DNA of 8,822 bases from Pirellulaceae bacterium (GTDB lineage: Bacteria; Planctomycetota; Planctomycetia; Pirellulales; Pirellulaceae). Shown piece after piece: positions 1 through 6,050 of the stretch. The notes beneath the pieces are model-generated. The model was not told where the DNA came from and did not search any database. It worked only from the letters and a program-made list of their open reading frames with translations. The stretch is from NCBI GenBank assembly GCA_020846515.1, contig JADLDX010000506.1, positions 1 through 8,822 on the forward strand, given 5' to 3'. The number at the start of each line of letters is the position of its first letter. The first letter of the stretch is position 1. The position numbers and the translations under genes were made by a program.

Positions 1-203
1 CCGGTTTCCCCTTCGCCCAACGGGCGCCTGCGTAAGATAAACGACCACTTAATATCCCACGGTTCAAACCGAGACAACAACAGGAACATCGATTTCCGCT
101 GCATTCGCCCTGTGGGCGAGGAAACCGGGGCTAACGCCGGCTAACGCCCGCTAACGCCCGGCGGCTGATTGTTGAAGGCGGAAAATGAGACCTGACCCCT
201 TTT
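1..203 (+). repeat. Right part of a non-coding repeat element, cut by the window edge
   Basis: No gene is visible here. The segment is related to the element at 4255-4597. Bases 161-203 match 4559-4601 at 42 of 43 positions and end in AGACCTGACCCC (188-199), the same terminus as the second copy. Inside, CCGGTTTCC (1-9) is the exact inverted complement of GGAAACCGG (120-128), the same design as the arms of the second element. Two small perfect hairpins lie between the arms: CGCCC/GGGCG (14-26) and TCGCCC/GGGCGA (105-119). The interior (about 27-104) does not resemble the 119-bp unit of the other copy, so the two elements share ends and arms but not core. The left terminus is presumably beyond position 1. 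In the sense of the neighbouring minus-strand gene, this element begins only a few bases after the stop codon. Confidence 0.75.
130..159 (+). repeat. Three tandem 10-bp units GCTAACGCC(G/C)
   Basis: The units are GCTAACGCCG (130-139), GCTAACGCCC (140-149) and GCTAACGCCC (150-159). The matching place in the second element (around 4419-4439) has only two such units, so the number of units differs between copies. The unit is the complement of the GGGCGTTAGC arm at 4283-4292. Confidence 0.8.
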
Positions 204-206
204 TTT

Positions 207-1688
207 CTACGACATGGCTTCGGCGATGGGTTCGACGTGTTCGACGCCGACCAGCTTTTGATTCAGGCCGCTGTAGAAATAGCTCAATCGATTAGGGTCG
301 AGACCAAGTTGGTGCAAGATGGTGGCATGCAAATGCTTTACATGTAAAGGTTTTTCCACCGCCGCGGAGCCGAGTTCGTCCGTGGTGCCGATGCTGACGC
401 CACCCTTGATGCCACCACCAGCCATCCACATGGTGAAGCCGTAGGCATTGTGATCGCGGCCAGAACCCTTGGCGTATTCGGCCGTGGGTTGCCGTCCGAA
501 CTCACCGCCCCAAACTACCAAGGTCGAATCGAGCAGACCACGACGCTTGAGGTCCTTCAACAGGGCAGCAATGGGTTGATCCGTCGCGCCGGCATGTTTG
601 TTGTGATTGTTCTCCAAGTCACCATGGGCATCCCAATTGTCATCGTTATGCGCGCCGCCCGAATAGAGTTGGATGCAGCGCACGCCGCGTTCGACGAGTC
701 GTCGCGCCAGCAAGCAACGTCGGCCAAAGTCGGCCGTCTTGGGATTGTTCACGCCATACAAATCCAGCGTCGCCGCATCTTCGCCGGACATGTCGACCGC
801 TTCCGGTGCATGCTCTTGCATCTTGTAAGCCAATTCATAGCTCGCGATGCGCGCGGCCAAATCGTGATTGCCACCCCGGGCCGTCAAATGGCGAGCGTTG
901 ATGCGCTGCAACGCATCCAGTATGTCACGCTGGGCCGGACGTCCCATCTGAGCCGGCGGTTGCAGATCGAGAATCGGTGAGCCCTGACTGCGCAGAACAT
1001 TGCCTTGATAAGTGGCCGGCATATAACCGCTGGACCAGTTCTTGGCACCACTGATCGGGCCACCGGTGGGGTCCAGCATGACCACAAAGCCTGGCAAGTT
1101 CTCGTTGACCGAGCCCAGGCCGTAATTGACCCACGAACCTAAAGCGGGTGAACCACTCAGGATTTTGCCCGAGTTCATCATCAACATGGCTGAGCCGTGG
1201 ATCGGCGAATCAGCGGTCATCGAATGCAAGAAGGTGATGTCATCCACGCACTCGCCCAGCTTGGGGAATAAATCGCTCACCCATTTGCCACACTGACCAT
1301 ATTGTTTGAACTTCCAACGCGGTTCAACAATGCGACCCTCGTTGCGATGGCCACCACGACCAAACGTCTTTACCGTAACGGTCTGGCCATCCGTGCCGAT
1401 CATGTTGGGCTTGTAGTCGAACGTGTCGATGTGACTGGGGCCACCATACATGAACAGGAAGATAACGCTCTTCGCCTTGGCCTCGAAATGCGGCGCTTTG
1501 GCAGCTAGCGGATTCGCACTGGCCACAGCCTCACCAGCGGCTGCATCACTGGCGTGCGCAGGGCTGGAGAAGAAGCCGTCGCGCTGCAGCATGTCGGCCA
1601 AAGCTACTGCACCAAATCCGGCTCCGGTCTGCCAGAGGAACTCGCGACGTGTGCGTCCGCAAAAGGATCCACGTGGTTGATTGGACAT
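207..1688 (-). CDS. DUF1501 family protein, Tat-exported
   Basis: The protein has 493 residues from the chosen ATG at 1688-1686. That start places a twin-arginine signal at the N-terminus (RRE at 14-16, in TRREFLWQTG, then a hydrophobic stretch GFGAVALADML). An open frame continues upstream to 1823 but would bury this signal behind 45 residues and overlap the preceding gene. The family (Pfam DUF1501) is distantly related to sulfatases and alkaline phosphatases. Visible conserved blocks are MYGGPSHIDTFD (80-91), PIHG (162-165), HNDDNWDAH (347-355), GGEFGRQP (394-401), GRDHN (410-414) and an HVKHLHATILHQLGLDP block (449-465). The His/Asp clusters suggest a metal site, but no sulfatase CxPSR signature is seen and the substrate is unknown. 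The gene follows the PSCyt1/DUF1549/DUF1553 gene by 89 bp in the same direction, the usual planctomycete pairing, so the two products probably act together outside the cytoplasm. No convincing Shine-Dalgarno sequence precedes the ATG. Confidence 0.93.
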   Translation of the reverse strand: MSNQPRGSFCGRTRREFLWQTGAGFGAVALADMLQRDGFFSSPAHASDAAAGEAVASANPLAAKAPHFEAKAKSVIFLFMYGGPSHIDTFDYKPNMIGTDGQTVTVKTFGRGGHRNEGRIVEPRWKFKQYGQCGKWVSDLFPKLGECVDDITFLHSMTADSPIHGSAMLMMNSGKILSGSPALGSWVNYGLGSVNENLPGFVVMLDPTGGPISGAKNWSSGYMPATYQGNVLRSQGSPILDLQPPAQMGRPAQRDILDALQRINARHLTARGGNHDLAARIASYELAYKMQEHAPEAVDMSGEDAATLDLYGVNNPKTADFGRRCLLARRLVERGVRCIQLYSGGAHNDDNWDAHGDLENNHNKHAGATDQPIAALLKDLKRRGLLDSTLVVWGGEFGRQPTAEYAKGSGRDHNAYGFTMWMAGGGIKGGVSIGTTDELGSAAVEKPLHVKHLHATILHQLGLDPNRLSYFYSGLNQKLVGVEHVEPIAEAMS

Positions 1689-1731
1689 GCTAGGTATGCT
1701 TTCTATCGGCAAGCGCCACGGATAGGTCGTG

Positions 1732-1780
1732 TTGATTAAGTCGGAGTGATCCAAACGATTTGATCTATCAGGTTGATCTA
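1732..1780 (-). repeat. Four phased TGATC-like motifs at the stop codon of the cytochrome gene
   Basis: On the plus strand TTGATCTA occurs exactly at 1760-1767 and 1773-1780 (13-bp period). Weaker copies are GTGATCCA (1746-1753) and TTGATTAA (1732-1739), giving TGAT starts at 1733, 1747, 1761 and 1774. Read in the gene direction, the copy at 1773-1780 begins with the TAG stop codon of the upstream gene, and the next copy repeats TAG 13 nt later in another frame. It lies in the 89-bp gap before the DUF1501 start. Function is unknown. Confidence 0.6.
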
Positions 1781-4186
1781 ATCGAGATACAGAAACTGAT
1801 TGACGTTCAGAGCGGCCAGACACATGGCTTGCCGCGCTTGCTGCTCACTAAATTTGTGTTTGCTTTTAAGCCGCTCAACGAGGGCGACTAACTCTTGCGT
1901 ATCCTCCGCCAGAGGTCGGCGGCTGGTGACCAACTCCAGCGCGCGTGTGGCTTGGGCCGTTAGATCCTCGCCGACTTCGCGCTGGACTCGAGTCAGCAGC
2001 GCTGCGGATTGCTCTTGCATCCAATCGCTGTTGAGCATCCCAAGCGCTTGACCAGGTTGGGTCGTCAAGAAGCGAGCTTCGCAACTGATGTCGGTCTCTG
2101 GGAAGTCAAAGACCGCTAGCATGGGCACAGGCAACGAGCGTTTGATTCGAATATAGACGCTCCGGCGGGCTTGATCGGCTGGGCTGGAGTTGCCCCAACC
2201 GTTGCCAGGCTGCGATTGACTGGCCAGAACCTCACGGGAAAGCGTTTGGAAAAAACTGTCGCCGAATTGCTGCTCATTGAGTTGACCACTGACCGCCAAC
2301 ACGGAATCTCGCACCTGTTCAGCGCTCAAGCGACGCACCGACTGGCGCCAGAACAGATTGTTATCGGGATCGATATCGGAAGCGTGTTGGTTCGGTGCAC
2401 TGGATTGACGATAAGTGGCCGAGAGCAGAATCTGTCGATGGATGACTTTCAGACTCCAGTCATGATCCATCAACTCGGTGGCCAGGTGATCGATCAATTC
2501 TGGATGAGTTGGTCGGTCGCCCATCAGGCCAAAGTTGTTTGGCGATCGACTGATGCCGCGTCCAAAGTAATGTTGCCAGATACGATTGACCATCACGCGG
2601 GCTGTCAGCCAGTTGTCTTTACTGGTCAACCAATCGGCCAACACTTTGCGGCGACCGGCTGTCGGCGCATCATCAGGCATTTTGGGAATCGAGGGCGCGC
2701 TTTGGCCTAGCAGTTTAGGAAACGATGGCTCGACCGCTGCGCCTTCATTTTGCGGACTACCCCGCACCAATACATAGGTCACTGGTGGCTTCGGATCGCA
2801 TTTGGCCAGCCCCAACACGGCTTCGCGCGGAGGCATAGCAGCCAGTTCCTGTTGCGCATCGTTCTTTTTCAGTTTCAGTTCGTCGTATTTGACGCTCTCG
2901 TCAGCTGATAGGAAATCCTTCAGTTTGGCTCGGAGCACCTTTTCACGCTCAGGCCCTTCGGTGGCTCGCTGATCGGGACCGGGCATCTTGACGATGGCGG
3001 CTTGCTCGATCTTTCTAAGCTGCTGGTCCGCCTGCCGAATTTGACCGTTTAAGCGTTTGTATTTCTCGGCCAGTTCGTGACCTGTAATCTCGATTTGATT
3101 GTTCAGCGCCTGGTCGCCACGCGAACCATAACTGGTGACGTCGCGCATGAAGGCCACCAGGCCGTAATAATCTTTCTGAGGGATGGGATCGATCTTGTGA
3201 TCGTGGCATCGGGCGCAGTTGACCGTCAGCGCCAGGAAAGCCTGGCTGGTCGTACTGACGATATCATCGTATTCATCAAAGCGAGCTTGCAGTGGATCGG
3301 CCGGTTCGTCATCCCAGATGCCCAAGCGATAATAACCGGTGGCCGTGAGCGTTTCGGTGGTCACCTGGTCCAGTTCATCGCCGGCGATTTGTTCTCGCAC
3401 GAATTGGTCGTACGGTTTATCGCTATTCATGGCTCGCACCACGTAGTCGCGATACTTCCAAGCATTTGGTTTCACACCGTCGCGCTCGTAGCTGTTGGTC
3501 TCGGCATAGCGGACAACATCCAGCCAGTTGCGAGCCCAACGATCTCCGAAGGCTGGATCTGCCAGCAAGCGGTCGACCAGGCGCGCGTAGGCTTCATCAT
3601 TCCACTTGTCGGCCAACTCGGCCACTACTTCGGGCGTTGGTGGTAGACCGATCGTATCCAGATAGACGCGGCGAATCAGTTCCTGCGGTCCGGCTGGCGG
3701 AGACAACTCCAGTCGCTTGGCTTCTAACCGACGCACAACAAAAGCGTCCAGAGGTGCGAGCGTCGAATCGTGATGATCAACCTCGGGTGGCACAGCTCGG
3801 GTCACAGGTTGAAAGGCCCAGTGGGATGCGTACTCCGCACCTTGATCGATCCAGCGCTGCAGGGATTCAATCTGATCGCTCTTCAGCGGCGCACCTTCCG
3901 GTGGCATGCGCTCAGCATCGTCGCGACTGAGTATCCGGCGCACTAGTTCGCTCTTCGAACTATCACCCGGCAAAATCGGTCGCTTACCGCTGTCGACTTG
4001 GGCGATGGCTGAGTCACGACCATCTAATCGCAGGCCGCCCTCTTGTTTATCAGGACCATGGCATGAAAAGCAACGCTTGGCCAGCAACGGTTGGACAGTC
4101 GTAGCAAAATCGACCTCTTCGGCCACGACCGGTATCGTGTGCCCGGCGACGAAGGCAAATAAAGCAACCAGGACGCGTGTAAGCAT
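1778..4186 (-). CDS. PSCyt1/DUF1549/DUF1553 cytochrome-type protein
   Basis: The product has 802 residues. Residues 1-22 form a Sec-type signal peptide (hydrophobic LVALFAFVAG, ending around VVA). An N-terminal planctomycete cytochrome c domain (PSCyt1) carries haem motif CFSCH (39-43) and a likely axial Met in RMPP (M94). The DUF1549 (PSCyt2) domain follows from about 145 to 350 and holds a second CxxCH, CARCH (324-328), just before DHKIDPIP. A charged, probably helical insert spans about 370-450. The DUF1553 (PSD1) domain covers about 512-800, with NRIWQHYFGRGI around 534-545 and FGLMGDRPTHPELIDHLA at 552-569. The domain order and length match intact family members, with no frameshift. The two haem motifs suggest electron transfer or redox catalysis in the periplasm, but the reaction is not known. 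It is the first gene of the unit with the DUF1501 gene. The ATG is preceded by a promoter-like sequence but no clear Shine-Dalgarno. Confidence 0.95.
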   Translation of the reverse strand: MLTRVLVALFAFVAGHTIPVVAEEVDFATTVQPLLAKRCFSCHGPDKQEGGLRLDGRDSAIAQVDSGKRPILPGDSSKSELVRRILSRDDAERMPPEGAPLKSDQIESLQRWIDQGAEYASHWAFQPVTRAVPPEVDHHDSTLAPLDAFVVRRLEAKRLELSPPAGPQELIRRVYLDTIGLPPTPEVVAELADKWNDEAYARLVDRLLADPAFGDRWARNWLDVVRYAETNSYERDGVKPNAWKYRDYVVRAMNSDKPYDQFVREQIAGDELDQVTTETLTATGYYRLGIWDDEPADPLQARFDEYDDIVSTTSQAFLALTVNCARCHDHKIDPIPQKDYYGLVAFMRDVTSYGSRGDQALNNQIEITGHELAEKYKRLNGQIRQADQQLRKIEQAAIVKMPGPDQRATEGPEREKVLRAKLKDFLSADESVKYDELKLKKNDAQQELAAMPPREAVLGLAKCDPKPPVTYVLVRGSPQNEGAAVEPSFPKLLGQSAPSIPKMPDDAPTAGRRKVLADWLTSKDNWLTARVMVNRIWQHYFGRGISRSPNNFGLMGDRPTHPELIDHLATELMDHDWSLKVIHRQILLSATYRQSSAPNQHASDIDPDNNLFWRQSVRRLSAEQVRDSVLAVSGQLNEQQFGDSFFQTLSREVLASQSQPGNGWGNSSPADQARRSVYIRIKRSLPVPMLAVFDFPETDISCEARFLTTQPGQALGMLNSDWMQEQSAALLTRVQREVGEDLTAQATRALELVTSRRPLAEDTQELVALVERLKSKHKFSEQQARQAMCLAALNVNQFLYLD

Positions 4187-4233
4187 CGAAATGACCCAAG
4201 GTGGTTGGGAGGGAGTTCGTTTGGGAGAACTCC

Positions 4234-4262
4234 ATTATAAACCAATTGGTAAATGGGGTCAG
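4234..4262 (-). promoter_or_regulatory. Putative sigma70-type promoter of the cytochrome/DUF1501 unit
   Basis: On the minus strand an exact TATAAT lies at 4239-4234. Seventeen bases upstream, at 4262-4257, is CTGACC, which keeps TGAC of the TTGACA consensus (4 of 6). Transcription would start near 4227, about 40 nt before the ATG at 4186. The -35-like hexamer lies inside the AGACCTGACCCC end of the adjacent repeat element, so the element edge may supply half of the promoter. This is inferred from sequence only. Confidence 0.5.
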
Positions 4263-4283
4263 GTCTAAATAAATTAGCCACAG

Positions 4284-4427
4284 GGCGTTAGCCGCGGTTT
4301 CCCCTTTTGGCTAACGCCCAGCGGCTGATATCCCCAATCGTTTAACAGTCAGCCGCAGGCGTACTTAGCGTTACCCGTGATAATGGCCCGCAATTGATGC
4401 GGCGATGGGGAAACCGGGGCTAACGCC
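4284..4427. repeat. Foldback: 21-bp inverted arms, 20 of 21 complementary
   Basis: The 21 bases at 4284-4304 (GGCGTTAGCC, then G, then CGGTTTCCCC) pair with those at 4407-4427 with a single mismatch at the middle base, leaving a 102-base loop. Inside the loop lie smaller stems: GCGGCTGA/TCAGCCGC (4321-4328 with 4349-4356) and CCGCA/TGCGG (4388-4392 with 4398-4402). In the second 119-bp unit the right arm is degraded (GAAGACACC at 4526-4534 instead of GGGGAAACC), so only the outer copy can still form the full stem. Confidence 0.8.
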
Positions 4428-4567
4428 GGCTAACGCCCATCGGCTGATATCCCCAGTCGTTTAACAGTCAGCCGCAGGCGTACTTAGCTTTACCCGTGAT
4501 AATGGCCCGCAACTGATGCGGCGATGAAGACACCGGGGCTAACGCAGGCTAACGCCCAGCGGCTGAT
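4309..4567 (+). repeat. Tandem duplication of a 119-bp unit, two full copies plus 21 bp
   Basis: Copy 1 is 4309-4427 and copy 2 is 4428-4546. By hand alignment they differ at 8 positions with no gaps (111 of 119 identical). A third copy begins at 4547 and follows the unit for 21 bases to 4567 before switching to the terminal sequence shared with the element at 1-203. Each unit begins GGCTAACGCCC. The lack of insertions or deletions suggests a fairly recent duplication. Confidence 0.9.
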
Positions 4568-4608
4568 TGTTGAAGCCGGAAAATGAGACCTGACCCCTTT
4601 TCTCTGCT

Positions 4609-4614
4609 TATAAT
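4609..4614 (+). promoter_or_regulatory. Putative -10 box of the PQQ-like gene
   Basis: An exact TATAAT lies 44 bp upstream of the GTG start, placing transcription start near 4621. No good -35 is found at the usual distance: the CTGACC in the element end (4590-4595) is only 13 bp upstream, and AGACCT would be at 17 bp. A TG at 4605-4606 is one base off the extended -10 position. The box lies 12 bases beyond the right end of the repeat element. Confidence 0.45.
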
Positions 4615-4643
4615 CTACCGACTCATTTCCCGCCTCTCTTAGC

Positions 4644-4648
4644 AAGGA
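4644..4648 (+). promoter_or_regulatory. Shine-Dalgarno AAGGA that fixes a GTG start
   Basis: AAGGA ends nine bases before the GTG at 4658-4660. This spacing, together with the signal peptide that begins right at that codon, supports GTG as the true start. Confidence 0.75.
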
Positions 4649-4657
4649 TCCCACCCC

Positions 4658-5932
4658 GTGAATTCAAAGACCAAATGCTGGGCCCGTTGGTTGGCCGTGG
4701 TTGGTTTGTGCTGCTCCAGCTCGATTGCGTCGGCTCAGATGGCCGAGTTTCCCAAGTTGTCCCAAGGCGACTGGCCATGGTGGCGTGGGCCCCAGCGCGA
4801 TGGCGTGGTTCGTATGACAGAGACAGTCGCGCAGAAGTGGAGCGCCACTGAAAATGTCCTCTGGACTGCCGATGTTCCCGGTCGTGGTAACGGCTCGCCC
4901 ATCGTGGTCGGCAAATTGGTCGTGCTGGCCACCTGTGACGAGACCAGTGGCAGTCAAAGCTTGCTGGCCTACGACCGCTCGTCGGGCAAGCTGCTGTGGA
5001 ACAAGGTGGTCCACGCCGATGGGGCCATGCGGAAGAACGCCCGTTCAACCGGCGCCTCGAGTACGCCGGCCTGCGACGGTCAACAGCTTTATATTAACTT
5101 CGCTAATCACGATGCCGTTTACACGACAGCCCTGACGCTGGATGGTCAGCAGGTTTGGCAAACAAAAGTAACCAACTATCAAATCCACCAAGGTTACGGA
5201 TCATCGCCCGGGCTGTACGGCGATCTGGTGTTAGTATCGGCCGATACGAAAGGTGGCGGAACGATCGCGGCGCTGAAGCGGACCGATGGTCAAGTCGTTT
5301 GGAAACGCGATCGGCCCTCAGCCCCTAATTACCCGTCACCGATCGTGCTCAAGATTGCTGGTCGCGATCAGTTGATCATGACCGGTTGTGACCTGGTCAC
5401 CAGCCTCGATCCTACCACCGGCAATACCAATTGGGAGATCGAAGGCGCGACCACCGAATGCGTGACCAGTACGGTTACCGATGGCATGCACATCTACACC
5501 TCAGGCGGTTACCCCAAAAATCATATGTCAGCCGTTCGCGCCGACGGTTCCAAGAAGATTGCTTGGGAGAATAAAGAACGTCTGTATGTGCCTTCGCTGG
5601 TGATCAAAGAAGGCTATCTCTATGGCGTGCTGGATGCGGGCATCGCCATGTGCTGGGAAGCGGCTACCGGTAAAGAAATGTGGAAGGAACGCTTGGGCGG
5701 TAACTTCAGCGCTTCCCCGGTCTTGGTCGGCGACGTCCTGTATGCCACTAATGAATCGGGCGAGACGTTTGTATTGCGAGTCAATCCCCGGGAGTGTGAG
5801 CGGCTGTCTAAAAACAAATTGGGCGATGAAGCCTTCGCCACGCCCACCTTTTCACGCGGCCAGATTTTCATGCGCGTGGCTTACCAGAAAGATTCGGTGC
5901 GCTCTGAGCAGTTGGTGTGCATCGGTAAGTGA
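4658..5932 (+). CDS. Secreted PQQ-like beta-propeller repeat protein
   Basis: The product has 424 residues and starts at GTG. Residues 1-26 are a Sec signal peptide ending at ASA, with QMAEF as mature start. The cysteines at 18-19 do not fit a lipobox, so a soluble exported protein is likely. DWPWWRGP (38-45) is the usual entry motif of this planctomycete family. Blade motifs of the form A-x-D-x-x-tG-x-x-W recur: AYDRSSGKLLW (104-114), ALTLDGQQVW (158-167), ALKRTDGQVVW (205-215), SLDPTTGNTNW (249-259), AVRADGSKKIAW (292-303), CWEAATGKEMW (332-342) and a degenerate last one near 372-385. That makes about seven blades. The fold resembles quinoprotein dehydrogenases and BamB, but binding of PQQ itself is not shown and a scaffold or ligand-binding role is equally possible. 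It is transcribed alone, diverging from the cytochrome gene and converging on the ExbBD operon. Confidence 0.92.
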   Translation: MNSKTKCWARWLAVVGLCCSSSIASAQMAEFPKLSQGDWPWWRGPQRDGVVRMTETVAQKWSATENVLWTADVPGRGNGSPIVVGKLVVLATCDETSGSQSLLAYDRSSGKLLWNKVVHADGAMRKNARSTGASSTPACDGQQLYINFANHDAVYTTALTLDGQQVWQTKVTNYQIHQGYGSSPGLYGDLVLVSADTKGGGTIAALKRTDGQVVWKRDRPSAPNYPSPIVLKIAGRDQLIMTGCDLVTSLDPTTGNTNWEIEGATTECVTSTVTDGMHIYTSGGYPKNHMSAVRADGSKKIAWENKERLYVPSLVIKEGYLYGVLDAGIAMCWEAATGKEMWKERLGGNFSASPVLVGDVLYATNESGETFVLRVNPRECERLSKNKLGDEAFATPTFSRGQIFMRVAYQKDSVRSEQLVCIGK

Positions 5933-5974
5933 TCACGCAAAGTGATCACACAAAATGATCAACGTGCGTGATTA
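5930..5974 (+). repeat. 13-bp tandem repeat of TGATCA starting at the stop codon
   Basis: TGATCA occurs at 5930, 5943 and 5956, and TGATTA at 5969, all exactly 13 bp apart. The units are TGATCACGCAAAG, TGATCACACAAAA, TGATCAACGTGCG and a degenerate fourth. The first TGA is the stop codon of the propeller gene, and since 13 is not a multiple of three the next two copies place TGA in the other two frames. TGATCACGCA (5930-5939) and TGCGTGATTA (5965-5974) are also near-perfect inverted partners, so a weak stem could form between the convergent genes. No T-run follows, so it is not a clear terminator. Confidence 0.7.
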
Positions 5975-6008
5975 AGAAAATAGTTGATGTATCAAGTAAT
6001 CCTGCGGG

Positions 6009-6050
6009 GCTGTTCAGCATTCCAGTGGTGCTGTTCAGCGATACAGCGGC
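6009..6050 (-). repeat. 21-bp imperfect duplication across the stop codon of the cyclase-like gene
   Basis: GCTGTTCAGC occurs at 6009-6018 and 6030-6039. The 21-bp units 6009-6029 and 6030-6050 agree at 16 of 21 bases. The inner copy contains the TGA stop (minus strand 6037-6035), and the downstream copy places a second in-frame TGA seven codons later. GCTGAACAGC is also a small palindrome (GCTG/CAGC). The rest of the 102-bp convergent gap (5975-6008) holds only the palindrome TGATGTATCA (5985-5994) and no clear terminator. Confidence 0.6.

Larger units (their letters stand above)
4255..4597. mobile_element. Non-coding MITE/REP-like repeat element with 12-bp inverted ends
   Basis: GGGGTCAGGTCT (4255-4266) is the exact inverted complement of AGACCTGACCCC (4586-4597), bounding 343 bp with no credible gene. 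AAA lies just outside the left end and TTTT just outside the right end, so a short A/T target duplication is possible but unproven. Inside are a hairpin GGGCGTTAGCC/GGCTAACGCCC (4283-4319), a longer foldback (4284-4427) and two copies of a 119-bp unit. The right 43 bp recur at 161-203. The CTGACCCC-type end resembles, from memory, repeats reported near REP-associated tyrosine transposases in other bacteria; no transposase is present here. It could equally be a REP-type intergenic repeat rather than a transposon derivative. Confidence 0.6.

Noticed and set aside
105..119. Rho-independent terminator for the DUF1501 unit at the TCGCCC/GGGCGA hairpin
   Set aside because: No T-run follows the stem in the gene direction, and the hairpin is part of the repeat element.
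450..980. Plus-strand open frame of 176 codons
   Set aside because: It lies antisense within the DUF1501 gene, whose protein shows clear family motifs; the antisense product has no recognisable features.
1689..1823. N-terminal extension of the DUF1501 frame to 1823
   Set aside because: It would bury the twin-arginine signal behind 45 residues encoded largely by the short TGATC repeats, and would overlap the preceding gene by 46 bp.
3077..3646. Plus-strand open frame of 189 codons
   Set aside because: It is antisense to the conserved DUF1549 region and is explained by codon bias of the real gene.
4255..4597. CRISPR array
   Set aside because: The 119-bp units are adjacent and nearly identical along their full length; there are no unique spacers and no cas genes.
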